A DNA stretch of 33,759 nucleotides. It comes from Deltaproteobacteria bacterium (GTDB lineage Bacteria; Myxococcota; XYA12-FULL-58-9). Position 1 is the first letter of the stretch, and every line of letters begins with the position of its first letter. Below are positions 1 to 15,654 of the stretch, one piece after another. The notes under the pieces were generated by a model. The model was given only the letters and a program-made list of their open reading frames with translations. It made no database searches and had not been told where the DNA came from. Location of the stretch: assembly GCA_016218825.1 (NCBI GenBank), contig JACRCV010000014.1, positions 1 through 33,759 of the forward strand, read 5' to 3'. The translations under genes were made by a program, and so were the position numbers.

Positions 1-100
1 ACCTCGCCGTTCCGAATTCCTCGACCGCCCAGCCGTGTCCAGTTTCTTCGCCCATCCCGATGGCAAGATCCAAAAACGGTGTGGATTCAAGAGGCTGCAT
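1..100 (-). CDS. IS4-family (Tn5-like) transposase, N-terminal fragment
   Basis: The ATG at base 100 opens a frame of 33 codons that runs off the window. It is identical to the right-hand copy except for Glu in place of Lys just before FGTAR. The GWAVEEFGTAR segment resembles the start of the Tn5-like transposase DNA-binding domain, whose consensus is roughly W-A-x-x-x-F-G-x-A-x-L-G-D. In such proteins this N-terminal domain binds the IS ends, and a DDE catalytic domain follows that is not visible here. The gene reads out of the window, away from the host genes. The Glu matches what is usual in the family, so the right copy probably carries the substitution. Confidence 0.8.
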   Translation of the reverse strand, partial: MQPLESTPFLDLAIGMGEETGHGWAVEEFGTAR

Positions 101-120
101 CAACTGAGATCAATGGTGAG
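1..120 (-). mobile_element. 5' end of IS4/Tn5-like insertion sequence (left copy, runs off window)
   Basis: Bases 1-120 are the reverse complement of 33518-33637, with a single difference (base 19 versus 33619). The element starts at base 120 with CTCACCATTGATCTCAGTTG read on the minus strand, and the transposase ATG follows directly. The outer boundary is placed where the two copies stop matching and host repeat sequence begins; the two bases beyond it match by chance. The opposite end and inverted repeat lie outside the window, so a complete element cannot be shown. The family assignment comes from the encoded N-terminus. Confidence 0.85.
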
Positions 121-146
121 CCCGGGTGGGGCGAGGGGCGCAGATC
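121..146. repeat. Truncated copy of the two-hairpin repeat (right half), cut by the IS
   Basis: The 26 bases match the 3' half of the full copy at 32439-32531: the end of the 5' arm and loop of hairpin 2 (CCCGGGT), the 3' arm GGGGCGAGGGG, then CGCAGATC. The rest of the element would lie beyond the IS. It sits 3 bp downstream of the stop codon of the minus-strand acyltransferase gene. The first nine bases (CCCGGGTGG) are a candidate target-site duplication of the IS. Confidence 0.85.
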
Positions 147-149
147 GTC

Positions 150-1544
150 CTAGAGGCCGCGCTCGGCTTCGCTCAGGGCCTCCTCGAAGGTCGCCGCGAG
201 ATCGGCGGCCAGCGCCGGCTCGAGGACGCTGTCCTTGTAGTTGAAGTTGAAGCACAGCTCACCGCCGTAGCGGATCAAGGTGGTGTTGGCGCCCTGCGGC
301 GGGGTGCACGGCGTCGTCACCCGCAACGCCTCCACCGCGAAGCCCTCGCCGCGCCACAGGCCGGCCGGTCCCGGCGGCGTGAGCGCCACCAGGTTCGAGA
401 ACGCGTGGTTGGCGACCAGGCGCGGCGCATCGAAGACGAAGCGCCGCAGCCAGGAGATCGGCGTCGCCAGGGTCAGCGGCGCCTCCACCCAGAGCTTGTC
501 GTGGGCGATGCCGTGCCGCGCCTGGAAGCGGGTCTGCCGCCCGATCCGTCTCGCGAGCTCGACCGCCGAGGTCGGCCGGCGCAGATCGACGCCGACAAGA
601 TACGACGACAGGTGATTGCCGAACGACTCCAGCACCCGATCCCGGGGCCGGGTGTCGACGATCGCGAACAACCGCGTCCGCGACGGCGTCACCCCCTGCC
701 GGGCGCTCCAGCGTCCGAGGGCGGCGGCGAGGGCACCAAGCAACAGGTCGTTCGTCGACACCCCGAGCGCCTCCCGCGCCCGGCGCCAGAGAGCGAGCCG
801 CGCCTCGGGGAGCGTAAGAAAGTGAGTGCGATGCCGGCCGCTGTAGTCGCCGCCGACGTTGCAGCGCAGCGGCGCCACCGGCAACAACAGCTCCCGAACG
901 CCGACGAACATCGAATAGCCGAGGCCACGCAAGAACGCCGTGAGCCGCGAGCAGCCGCGGGCCGCGAGCACCGCGAGCTCCGGGAGCCGGGGTGCCGCCG
1001 GCAGGTCCGGCGCCGGGGCGCCCCGACTCGCGACGTCGATGTAGCGCACCAGATCGCCGAGCAGGCCGATGAACGCCCGGCCGTCAGCGAGCGCGTGGTG
1101 CTGCTGCACGAACAACGCCGCGCGCGCCGCGTCGCGCTGCACCAGCGTCAACGCGAACGGATAGCCGCTGCCGAGATCGAGGAAGCGGTCGATCCGCGCC
1201 TGCTCGGCGACCTCCCGCGCCGCCCGCTCCAGACCGCGCAGGTCCAACACCGAGAACGCCTGATCGACGTCCGGGTGCAGGTCGACGTCCCACGCGAACC
1301 GCCGGCCGGTGTCGAGCGTGCCGCCCAGCGCCACCACCCGGGAACGGATGAGCGGGTAGCGCCGCATCAGCCATCCGAGCGCGGTCTTGACGGCGCCGGC
1401 GTCGAGCGCCCCCGTCACCTCCAGTCTCCAGGTGGGCGCGTTCGAGGCCCACGGGGCTCGCGTCCCCGCGAGGCAGAGCTTGTCGATGTAGCCCAGCGGT
1501 TCGAGCACGGCTAGCGCACGAGTGGGTACACTCGCCCCTTCCAT
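150..1544 (-). CDS. Condensation-fold (PapA/WS-DGAT-like) acyltransferase, putative
   Basis: This 464-residue protein carries HHALADG at residues 149-155, which fits the HHxxxDG active-site motif of CoA-dependent acyltransferases and NRPS condensation domains. Other features fit the fold: an N-terminal substrate-entry segment, a central NDLLLGALAAAL helix and a later GNHLSSYLVGVD strand. At this length it is a stand-alone domain, as in PapA-type or wax ester/diacylglycerol-type enzymes. It has no carrier domain or signal peptide. The ATG at 1544 overlaps the end of the upstream glycosyltransferase gene by 34 bases, so the two are probably translationally coupled. By context it may transfer an acyl chain to a glycosylated lipid made by that enzyme. 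The substrate cannot be read from sequence, so the call is secure to superfamily only. A longer in-frame reading exists upstream but only repeats the glycosyltransferase region out of frame. Confidence 0.75.
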   Translation of the reverse strand: MEGASVPTRALAVLEPLGYIDKLCLAGTRAPWASNAPTWRLEVTGALDAGAVKTALGWLMRRYPLIRSRVVALGGTLDTGRRFAWDVDLHPDVDQAFSVLDLRGLERAAREVAEQARIDRFLDLGSGYPFALTLVQRDAARAALFVQQHHALADGRAFIGLLGDLVRYIDVASRGAPAPDLPAAPRLPELAVLAARGCSRLTAFLRGLGYSMFVGVRELLLPVAPLRCNVGGDYSGRHRTHFLTLPEARLALWRRAREALGVSTNDLLLGALAAALGRWSARQGVTPSRTRLFAIVDTRPRDRVLESFGNHLSSYLVGVDLRRPTSAVELARRIGRQTRFQARHGIAHDKLWVEAPLTLATPISWLRRFVFDAPRLVANHAFSNLVALTPPGPAGLWRGEGFAVEALRVTTPCTPPQGANTTLIRYGGELCFNFNYKDSVLEPALAADLAATFEEALSEAERGL

Positions 1545-2680
1545 CGCGACCCGGTCCCGGTCACCGTGCGCCACGCCGAGTGGGCGCTGATCGCCGCCGA
1601 GATCAGGTGCCCGAGCGGCAGGGTCACGGCCCAGGCCCAGGGGATCCGGAAGAGATCGCGATTCTGCAGCCCCCGCTGGGTGACCGCCGCCGCCAGCGCC
1701 AGGCCGGCGAGGCAAGCGGTCAGGCCGCCGCAAAACAGCCCCGCCACCGGCGCCAGACCCAACACCAGGATGCCGACGACGTTGGTGATCATCATCCCGA
1801 CCCCCGCCGCGCGCCGCAGCCGCGAGCCCTCGAGCCCGAACGCCACCGCCGGCATCGCGGCGTTGTTCTTGGCGTAGCCCCACCAGATCTCGGTGAAGCT
1901 GGTGTACATCCGCACCCGCAGCACCTCGGTCGCGACCGCGACCCTGAGCTTCAGGTGGGCGGCGCGGACCGCCTTGGCGAGCGCCAGATCGTCGACGACC
2001 CGATCCCGCACCGCGGCGTGGCCGCCGATCCGCTCGTAGGCGCTGCGCTTGAACAGCAGATACTGGCCGTTGCCGAGCGTGAAGCGCGCCCGGTCGTGGT
2101 TCATCGCCACCAGGCTGTCCACCGTCAACAGCCCGCCCAACACCGCCGGCTGCAACAGGCGCTCGGCGACCCCGACGCACTCCATGTGCGGCACCACGGT
2201 CAGCACGTCACCGCCGAGCCGCAACAAGGTGGCGACCGCGTGCGGCAGACAGGCGGGCGCGTGCACCGCGTCGGCGTCGGTGAACAGCAACAGCTCGCCT
2301 TTGGCCCGCGCCACCCCTTGGGCGCAGGCGTGGTTCTTCCCCACCCAGCCTTGCGGCAGCGGCGCGCCGCTCAACACGGTGAGCCGCGGGTCAGCCCCCA
2401 AGAGCCGGCGGGCGAGATCGCCGGTGCCGTCGGTCGAGCAGTCGTCGACGACGATCACCTCCAGCCGCGGCCACGCCTGCCCGAGCAGCGATCGCAGGCA
2501 GGGCTCGAGGCGCAGGACCTCGTCGCGGACCGGCAGGATGATGGAGACCAGCGGCGGCGGGTCGCCGGGATCCGGGGCCGGACCCGCCAGGTGCGGCGCA
2601 AAGCGTCGATCGATCAAGACCACCACCAACGCCCGCAGCCACAACACGGCCACGAGCGCCACGATCATGGTCAAGACCAC
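1511..2680 (-). CDS. Membrane-anchored family 2 glycosyltransferase, CrtQ/HpnB-like
   Basis: The 389-residue protein starts with a hydrophobic anchor (residues 1-23). A GT-A catalytic domain follows: [10 protein letters not shown] at about 45-54, DDCSTDGT at 79-86, [13 protein letters not shown] at 111-123 and the metal-binding FTDAD at 133-137. Two or three hydrophobic segments lie after residue 280. This layout, and the GKN-x-A-C motif after the nucleotide-binding strand, resembles CrtQ (4,4'-diaponeurosporenoate glycosyltransferase) and the hopanoid-associated HpnB. It would transfer a sugar from a nucleotide donor to a membrane lipid at the inner membrane. The start is taken as GTG 2680 because AAGGA lies 8 bases upstream; ATG 2668 is an alternative. 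It lies 24 bp after the isocitrate dehydrogenase gene and overlaps the acyltransferase gene. The acceptor is unknown. Confidence 0.85.
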   Translation of the reverse strand: MVLTMIVALVAVLWLRALVVVLIDRRFAPHLAGPAPDPGDPPPLVSIILPVRDEVLRLEPCLRSLLGQAWPRLEVIVVDDCSTDGTGDLARRLLGADPRLTVLSGAPLPQGWVGKNHACAQGVARAKGELLLFTDADAVHAPACLPHAVATLLRLGGDVLTVVPHMECVGVAERLLQPAVLGGLLTVDSLVAMNHDRARFTLGNGQYLLFKRSAYERIGGHAAVRDRVVDDLALAKAVRAAHLKLRVAVATEVLRVRMYTSFTEIWWGYAKNNAAMPAVAFGLEGSRLRRAAGVGMMITNVVGILVLGLAPVAGLFCGGLTACLAGLALAAAVTQRGLQNRDLFRIPWAWAVTLPLGHLISAAISAHSAWRTVTGTGSRWKGRVYPLVR

Positions 2681-2704
2681 CGTCGTGATCCTTGCCCCCC
2701 GCGT

Positions 2705-10136
<7,432 letters not shown>

Positions 10137-10207
10137 CCCAGCGCATCGATGCGAACCTCGTGACTCGTGCGCCTCGGAGGGATTCTGCCTGAAACTCGGA
10201 GGTTAGG

Positions 10208-11491
10208 CTATCCAACCGCGGCGTCGGCGTCCGGCTGCGACACCGCCGGTCCGTTGTGCCCTTGCGCCGCGGGCTCCTTGCCCCAGGGCGCCACCCTCGC
10301 GAGCAAGAGCAGCCCGGGGATGGTCGCCGCGGTGCAGAACAGGAAGTAGCCGGTCCAGCCGAGCTCGCGCGCCAGAAAGCCGGTCGGCGCGGCCACCAGC
10401 ACCCGCGGCACCCCCATCAGGCTCGAGAACAACGCGTACTGCGTGGCGGTGAAGCGCTTGTTGGTGAGGCTCGCCATGAAGGCGATGTAGGCCGCCGAGC
10501 CCATGCCGGCGGCGAAGTTCTCGCTCGCCACCGCGACGCCGAGCAGCACGAAGACTTTGCCGGCCTCGGCGAGCCCGGCGAACGCCAGGATCGCGACGGC
10601 CTGCAAGACGCCGAAGATCCACAGGGCCTTGCGGATCGGCAGCCGCACCATCAGCAAGCCGCCCAAGAAGCTGCCGCCCATCATCGCCAGCATCCCGAAG
10701 GTCTTGGCGACCGCGGCGAGCTCGCTCTTCGAGAACCCGAGCTCGAGGAAGAACGGCGTCGTCATCGCCGCCGCCATCTGGTCGCCGAGCTTATAGAGGA
10801 GGATGAAGGCGAGGGTCAGCACCGCGGCGTCGCGGCGAAAGAAGTCGACGAACGGGTCGACGACCGACTCTTTGAGGGTCCGGGGCGGCGGCCCGTCGAC
10901 CTTCGGCTCCTGACACCACAAGGTCGTGAGCACCCCGACCCCCATGAAGGCCGCCATCAACAGATAGACCAGGCGCCAGGGGAGCCGGCCGTCGGCGAGG
11001 AAGAGCGCCAGCGCCCCGGAGACCAGCATCGCCAGGCGATAGGCGTTGACGAACAACGACGAGCCGAGGCCGAGCTCGCGATCCGAGAGCGACTCGCGGC
11101 GGTAGGCGTCGAGGACGATGTCCTGGCTGGCGCTGGTGAAGGTCACGAGCACCGCGAGCGCCGCCGCGAGCATCGGGGCGTTCTTCGGCTCGCAGAGCCC
11201 CAACGCCGCGATCGCCGCCGCCACCGCGAGCTGGATCGCGAGCAGCCACCCCCGCCGCCGGCCGAAGAGCGGCGGCACGAAGCGGTCGAAGAGCGGCGCC
11301 CAGAGGAACTTCAAGGTGTAGGGCAGGCCGACGAGCGCGAACAACCCGATCTGCTCGAGCGGCACCGACTCGTCCTTGAGCCAGGCCTGCAACGTCGAGC
11401 CGGTGAGCAACAACGGCAGCCCGGAGGCGAAGCCGTTCAACAGGTTCACCGCCATCCGCCGCGAGAACAACACCCGCCAGACGCTCTCCAT
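10208..11491 (-). CDS. ampG: AmpG-family muropeptide permease (MFS)
   Basis: The 427-residue integral membrane protein has a dozen or more hydrophobic segments. AmpG-like motifs include NGFASGLPLLLTGSTLQAWL near the N-terminus, the FLWAPLFDRF loop before the second helix pair, FTSASQDIVLDAYRRE near residue 130 and LGDQMAAAMTTPFF around 250. AmpG proteins import GlcNAc-anhydroMurNAc peptides from the periplasm for cell-wall recycling. ATG 11491 is chosen because AAGGG lies just upstream; an in-frame extension to 11527 adds only a basic stretch. It is separated from ygiQ by 194 bases that contain a copy of the two-hairpin repeat. The Ala/Gly/Pro-rich C-terminal tail is not conserved-looking. 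Proteins of this group also include related nucleotide or siderophore carriers, so substrate is inferred from motif similarity. Confidence 0.85.
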   Translation of the reverse strand: MESVWRVLFSRRMAVNLLNGFASGLPLLLTGSTLQAWLKDESVPLEQIGLFALVGLPYTLKFLWAPLFDRFVPPLFGRRRGWLLAIQLAVAAAIAALGLCEPKNAPMLAAALAVLVTFTSASQDIVLDAYRRESLSDRELGLGSSLFVNAYRLAMLVSGALALFLADGRLPWRLVYLLMAAFMGVGVLTTLWCQEPKVDGPPPRTLKESVVDPFVDFFRRDAAVLTLAFILLYKLGDQMAAAMTTPFFLELGFSKSELAAVAKTFGMLAMMGGSFLGGLLMVRLPIRKALWIFGVLQAVAILAFAGLAEAGKVFVLLGVAVASENFAAGMGSAAYIAFMASLTNKRFTATQYALFSSLMGVPRVLVAAPTGFLARELGWTGYFLFCTAATIPGLLLLARVAPWGKEPAAQGHNGPAVSQPDADAAVG

Positions 11492-11550
11492 GCTGCAACC
11501 CTTACGCGAGTGAGATCGGGAGCGCAAACGTCACGAGCTCCCCCCCCTTT

Positions 11551-11649
11551 TTTGATTCCCGCGCGGCCGCTGCGGCCGCGCTCCCCACCCCCACCCCGGA
11601 GCGTCGCGCGGCAGGCGCCGCTCTCGGCCCGCCCCCGGGTGGGGCGGGC
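11551..11649. repeat. Two-hairpin repeat, divergent full copy
   Basis: The copy begins TTTGATTCCC. Hairpin 1 is GCGCGGCCGC-T-GCGGCCGCGC (11561-11581), a perfect 10-bp palindrome around one base. A CTCCCCACCCCCAC linker follows, then about 30 extra bases, then hairpin 2: GCCCGCCCC, loop CGGGT, GGGGCGGGC (11627-11649). Stem bases differ from the copies at 32455 and 33458, yet pairing is complete in both stems. It fills the gap between the end of ygiQ and the start of ampG. A T-run precedes it on the plus strand only, so it does not look like a classical terminator for these minus-strand genes. Confidence 0.85.
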
Positions 11650-11685
11650 AACATCGGTCCAAGTCGAGAACTCGATCGCCTTGCG

Positions 11686-13713
11686 TCACGAGCGCCGTCT
11701 CCTGAACCCCGGCCGTCCGCTTCCCTGTTGGCGGCGCGGTGGTCCGTGACCCTTGCCGGCTCCCGGACGCCGCCGCGGTCGCTCGTCCTCCCAGTCACTC
11801 TCCGGCCCGGGGGGCACGAGGGCGTTGTTGCCGAAGCCGATGAGGTCGGCGCGTCCGATCGCCTTGAGCGCCTTGCGCACCCGGCCCTGGAGCTCGGGTC
11901 GGGTGAACTGCAGCAGCGCCCGCTGCCGGCGCTTGTCGCGCATGCTGGTCGCGGTGCAGACCGGCGTCATGGTGTCCGGATCGTAGCCCGAGTAGTACAT
12001 CGCGGTCGCCGCGGTCATCGGCGTCGGGATGAAGTCCTGCACCTGCTCCGGCGACCAGTGCTCGCGCTTGAAGCGCAGCGCCAGCGCCACTTGATCTTGC
12101 ATCGTGCAGCCCGGATGGCTGGAGACGAAGTACGCCACCAGGTACTGCTCCTTGCCGGCGGCGGCGGACGCAGCCGCGAACTGCTCCTTGAAGGCCTCGT
12201 ATTTGGCGTAGGCCGGCTTCTTCATCGTCGCGAGCACCGCGGCGCTCTGGTGCTCGGGGGCGACCTTCAGCTGGCCGCTCGTGTGGTGCCGGGCGAGGTT
12301 GTCGATGTAGCGCGCCCCGGCGCCGCCCTTGCCGGCCGGCGCCAGGAGTAGATCGTAGCGCACGCCGCTGGCGATGAACGCCTTCTTGACGCCCTTCACC
12401 GCGCGCACGCGCGCCAGCATCTCGACCTGGCGATCGAGCTCGGCTTTGAGCGCCGCGCACGGATCCGGGAGCATGCAGTCGCGCTCCAAACAGCTGCCCT
12501 TGCGGCGCTGCACCTCGCAGTGGCTGGCGTACATGTTGGCGCTCGGCCCGGCGACGTCGGAGAGGTAGCCCTTGAAGCCCGGCGCCGCCGCGATCGCCTC
12601 GGCCTCGCGGACGATGCTCTCGACGCTGCGGCTCTGGATCACCCGGCCCTGGTGCATCGCGATGGCGCAGAACGAGCACGACGCCATGCAGCCGCGGTGC
12701 GTGACGATCGAGTGCTCGGTCGTCAGCCACGCCGGCACCCCGCCCTGCGCCTCGTAGTCCGGGTGGTAGCGACGGGTGTAGGGCAGGTCGTAGATCCGAT
12801 CGAGATCGGCGGTCGCGAGCGGTAACGCCGGCGGCATCTGCACCACGTAGAGCGCGCCACAGCGCTGCAGCACCGGCCGGCCGCGAACCGCGTCCTGCTC
12901 GTCGTGGATCAGCTTGAAGGCGCGCGCGTAGCTCCGGCGATACTCCGGGACCTCGCGACTCGCGTCGGCGAGCTCCTGCACCCGCTGTGGCGCCGCGCCC
13001 TTCGCCGGGAGCAACGCCTCGTGCGCCAGCGTCTCCACCGGCGCGCCGAAGCGCTCGACGAACGCCGGCGTCTGCAGATACGCGACGTCCTTCTTGACGT
13101 ACGCGGTGCCGCGAATGTCCACGAGGTCGCCGGGGCGCGCCCCGGCGGCGAGCCGCGTCGCGATCTCGCCGAGCGGCGCCTCGCCCATCCCGAAGACGCA
13201 CAGGTCGGCGTGGGCGTCGAGGAGGATGCTGCGCCGCACCCGGTCTTCCCAGTAGTCGTAGTGGCTGAAGCGGCGCTGGCTGGCCTCGATGCCGCCGATG
13301 ACGATCGGCACCTTGCCGTAGGCGGCCCGGATCAGGTTGCAGTAGACCACGGTGGCGCGCGGCGGCCGGCGGCCGCTCTTGCCGCCGGGAGAGTACGGGT
13401 CGTCATGGCGCGGCAGCTTGTGCGCGGTGTACGCCGACAACAGCGAGTCGAGGTTGCCGGCGCCGACCAGGAAGGCCAGGCGAGGGCGCCCGAGGGCGCG
13501 GATCGCGGCCGGATCGCGCCAGTCGGGCTGCGACAAGATGCCGACCTTGAAGCCCTGCGCCTGAAGCAGCCGCGAGATGACGCCGTTCGCGAAGCTCGGG
13601 TGATCGACGTAGGCGTCGCCGGTCACCAGGACGAAGTCGCACGCCTCCCAGCCGCGGGCCTTCAGGTCCGCGGCCGAGACCGGCAAGAAACGCTGGCGGT
13701 CGATCTTCTGCAT
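11686..13713 (-). CDS. ygiQ: YgiQ-family radical SAM protein
   Basis: The 675-residue protein has the N-terminal cobalamin-binding-like half of the YgiQ/UPF0313 family (DVxVTGDAYVDHPSF-type start at residues 26-41, GGIEASQRRFSHYDYW near 140-155). The radical SAM core carries C-x-x-x-C-x-x-C at residues 342, 346 and 349 (GCMASCSFC). These cysteines would ligate the 4Fe-4S cluster that cleaves S-adenosylmethionine. The reaction carried out by YgiQ proteins is not established. The C-terminus is an Arg/Pro/Gly-rich basic tail of about 50 residues. The length is close to the E. coli protein (about 740). Its ATG lies immediately after the stop codon of the MFS gene with no gap, so it is the third gene of an ogt-MFS-ygiQ unit. 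I see no reason for the linkage beyond co-transcription. Confidence 0.93.
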   Translation of the reverse strand: MQKIDRQRFLPVSAADLKARGWEACDFVLVTGDAYVDHPSFANGVISRLLQAQGFKVGILSQPDWRDPAAIRALGRPRLAFLVGAGNLDSLLSAYTAHKLPRHDDPYSPGGKSGRRPPRATVVYCNLIRAAYGKVPIVIGGIEASQRRFSHYDYWEDRVRRSILLDAHADLCVFGMGEAPLGEIATRLAAGARPGDLVDIRGTAYVKKDVAYLQTPAFVERFGAPVETLAHEALLPAKGAAPQRVQELADASREVPEYRRSYARAFKLIHDEQDAVRGRPVLQRCGALYVVQMPPALPLATADLDRIYDLPYTRRYHPDYEAQGGVPAWLTTEHSIVTHRGCMASCSFCAIAMHQGRVIQSRSVESIVREAEAIAAAPGFKGYLSDVAGPSANMYASHCEVQRRKGSCLERDCMLPDPCAALKAELDRQVEMLARVRAVKGVKKAFIASGVRYDLLLAPAGKGGAGARYIDNLARHHTSGQLKVAPEHQSAAVLATMKKPAYAKYEAFKEQFAAASAAAGKEQYLVAYFVSSHPGCTMQDQVALALRFKREHWSPEQVQDFIPTPMTAATAMYYSGYDPDTMTPVCTATSMRDKRRQRALLQFTRPELQGRVRKALKAIGRADLIGFGNNALVPPGPESDWEDERPRRRPGAGKGHGPPRRQQGSGRPGFRRRRS

Positions 13714-15009
13714 CTAACGTAGGTTGCGCACTGCGGGGAAGCCGAACCACAAACCGAGCGCCAACACCAGCACCAGGCTGGCGTTGATCATCACCGTCAG
13801 CGGCGCACCGAGGCGCGCCGCCATCGTCCCGACCAAGAGGGCGCCGAGCGGCATCAGCCCGAAGAACGTCAGGGTGTAGACGCTCATCACCCGGCCGCGC
13901 AGGTAGTCCGGGGTGTGCAGCTGCACCAGCGAGTTCAGCATGTTGAAGACCACCATGAACGCCCAGCCGGCGGCGACGAGAGCGACGAGCGCGAGCGGCA
14001 GCCAGTGAATGGTCGCGAACACGAACATCAACACCGGGAGCAAGAGCGCCGCGAGCGCCAGCATCCGGCCGCGGTAGAACAGGGTGCCGACGGAGGCGAC
14101 CATCAACGCCCCGGCGAGCGAGCCGAGACCGCGCGCCGACAGCAGCAGGCCGTTGGTGCGCGGCCCGCCGTCGAGGACGCTCACCGACCACGCCGGCATC
14201 AAGGTCATCATGCTGAAGCCGAAGACGCTGATGACCGCGAGCGACGCGATCAGCAGCCGAATCACCGGGTGGCCGGCCACGAACCGCAGGCCGACGCCGA
14301 CCTCCTCGAAGACCGGCGTGTGCGGACGCGGGGTCATCAACGCCGGCAGCCGCATCAACGCCAGCGCGGCGATGACCGCGACGAACGACAGCGCGTTGAT
14401 GGCGAAACACCAGGCCGGTCCGACGACGGCATAGGTGACACCGGCGATCGCCGGCCCGAAGGTGGTCGCGAGGTTGAAGACGCTCGAGTTCAACGCGATG
14501 GCGTTGGTCATCTCCTCCTTGTCGACGAGCTCGAGGACGAACGCCTGCCGCGCCGGGGCGTCGAAGGCGTTGATGATCCCGAGGAGAAACGCCAAGACCA
14601 CGATGTGCCACGGGGTCACGAGGCCCAGGAAGGTGTCGGCGGCCAAGAAGATCGCGAGCGCCATCATCCCGGCCTGGGTCGCGGACAACAGCCAGCGCCG
14701 CGGCACCCGGTCGGCGATGACGCCGCCGTACAAGGTGAAGAGCCACGCCGGCACGCCGCCGGCGAAGCCGACGTAGCCGAGGTACGCCGGCGACTCCGTC
14801 AGCTCGAACACCAGGAAGCCCTGAGCCGTCACCTGCATCCAGGTGCCGAACAACGACACCATCTGCCCGATGAACCACAGGCGGTAGTTGCGGTGCCGCA
14901 GCGCCGCGAAGGTCCGCTCGAGGCTCAACCCCTCGGTCGCGACCGCGCCGGATTCTTCGCCGACGCTCGCCGCGGCTGCCTCGGACTCTAGGCCGGTCGA
15001 TTCCGACAT
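13714..15009 (-). CDS. MFS exporter, EntS/MFS_3-like
   Basis: The 431-residue protein has about twelve transmembrane segments after a 30-residue Ser/Glu/Ala-rich cytoplasmic N-terminus. Typical MFS_3 (enterobactin exporter-like) features are visible: ALRHRNYRLWFIGQMVSLFGTWMQ opens the first helix, and the GGVIADRVPRRWLL loop follows helix 2 as the MFS A-motif. A FDAPARQAFVLELV segment precedes the fifth helix and TPDYLRGRVMSVY matches the second-half loop. Members export siderophores, macrolides or other small molecules; the substrate here is unknown. It starts 16 bases after the ogt stop and ends directly at the ygiQ start codon, so the three genes form an operon-like block. No adjacent siderophore genes support an iron role. 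Confidence 0.9.
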   Translation of the reverse strand: MSESTGLESEAAAASVGEESGAVATEGLSLERTFAALRHRNYRLWFIGQMVSLFGTWMQVTAQGFLVFELTESPAYLGYVGFAGGVPAWLFTLYGGVIADRVPRRWLLSATQAGMMALAIFLAADTFLGLVTPWHIVVLAFLLGIINAFDAPARQAFVLELVDKEEMTNAIALNSSVFNLATTFGPAIAGVTYAVVGPAWCFAINALSFVAVIAALALMRLPALMTPRPHTPVFEEVGVGLRFVAGHPVIRLLIASLAVISVFGFSMMTLMPAWSVSVLDGGPRTNGLLLSARGLGSLAGALMVASVGTLFYRGRMLALAALLLPVLMFVFATIHWLPLALVALVAAGWAFMVVFNMLNSLVQLHTPDYLRGRVMSVYTLTFFGLMPLGALLVGTMAARLGAPLTVMINASLVLVLALGLWFGFPAVRNLR

Positions 15010-15025
15010 GCGACCGCCAGGCGGC

Positions 15026-15508
15026 TCACGACCGGGCGACGGCCGCTTCGTGGCTGAGCAGGCTCCGCTTCAAGTGCAGGCCGCCGCTGAACCCGCCGAG
15101 GCCGCCACCGGCCGCGATCACCCGGTGACAGGGGATCACGAGCGGCAGCGGGTTCTTGCCGCAGGCGGCGCCCACCGCCCGGGTGGCTTTGGGCTTGCCG
15201 ATGCGGCGCGCCACGTCCCCGTAGGACACGGTGGCGCCGAACGGCACCCGCGACAGCTCCTTCCACACCTCGAGCTCGAAGTCCGTGCCGGTGGGTGCGA
15301 GCGGCAGCTTGAACTCGTAGCGCGTGCCGTCGAAGTAGGCCTCGATCTGGCGCTTGGCCTCGTCGAGGAGCGCGGTCCGCCGCCGTTGCCAGTCGGCCGG
15401 GGGCTTGCTCGCCTCGCCCGCGGTCGGCAGCAGCACGGCGCGAAGAGCGTCGTCATCCGCGGCGATCAAGATCTCGCCCAACGGCGAGCGCGCGCGCTCG
15501 TACCACAT
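15026..15508 (-). CDS. ogt: Methylated-DNA--protein-cysteine methyltransferase
   Basis: This 160-residue protein removes methyl groups from O6-methylguanine (and O4-methylthymine) by irreversible transfer to its own cysteine. The catalytic PCHRV is at residues 126-130 (Cys127). The preceding helix-turn-helix region is intact (FELEVWKELSRVPFGATVSYGDVA, followed by the ATRAVGAACGKNP segment that includes the arginine finger). A short N-terminal ribonuclease-like domain is present and there is no Ada activator domain, so the protein is of Ogt type. The start at 15508 is supported by AGGAGG nine bases upstream. A longer in-frame extension to 15670 is Cys/Arg/Gly-rich and unlike the family. It is the first gene of the ogt-MFS-ygiQ block and is divergent from the beta-helix gene. 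Confidence 0.95.
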   Translation of the reverse strand: MWYERARSPLGEILIAADDDALRAVLLPTAGEASKPPADWQRRRTALLDEAKRQIEAYFDGTRYEFKLPLAPTGTDFELEVWKELSRVPFGATVSYGDVARRIGKPKATRAVGAACGKNPLPLVIPCHRVIAAGGGLGGFSGGLHLKRSLLSHEAAVARS

Positions 15509-15616
15509 CACCCAAGACCTCCTCCCGAGGGCGCAGCACCCGGCGCGCCCGCGGCACATCGATATGTGGCACTTGCCGCCGAGCAGGTAAAGCCCTGCAC
15601 GCCCGGGCCCGCGCTC

Positions 15617-15645
15617 TTGACAGCCCCGACAGCAGCGATCACGAT
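15617..15645 (+). promoter_or_regulatory. Possible sigma-70-type promoter for the beta-helix gene
   Basis: A perfect TTGACA (15617-15622) is followed after 17 bases by CACGAT (15640-15645), a poor -10. The expected transcription start would be close to the GTG at 15655, which would leave almost no leader. The site lies in the 146-bp divergent gap between ogt and the beta-helix gene. In a genome this GC-rich the hexamer is notable but could be chance. Confidence 0.25.
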
Positions 15646-15654
15646 CCGGCGCGC

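Noticed and set aside
35-244. Short frame starting MSSFFAHPDGK, repeated at 33603 on the minus strand
   Set aside because: It is the antisense of the transposase start in both IS copies. Its duplication comes from the IS, so it is not evidence of a gene.
11502-11798. Frames containing VGVGSAAAAAARESK at several places
   Set aside because: This peptide is the minus-strand reading of the two-hairpin repeat. Its recurrence in unrelated frames is due to the DNA repeat, not a protein domain.
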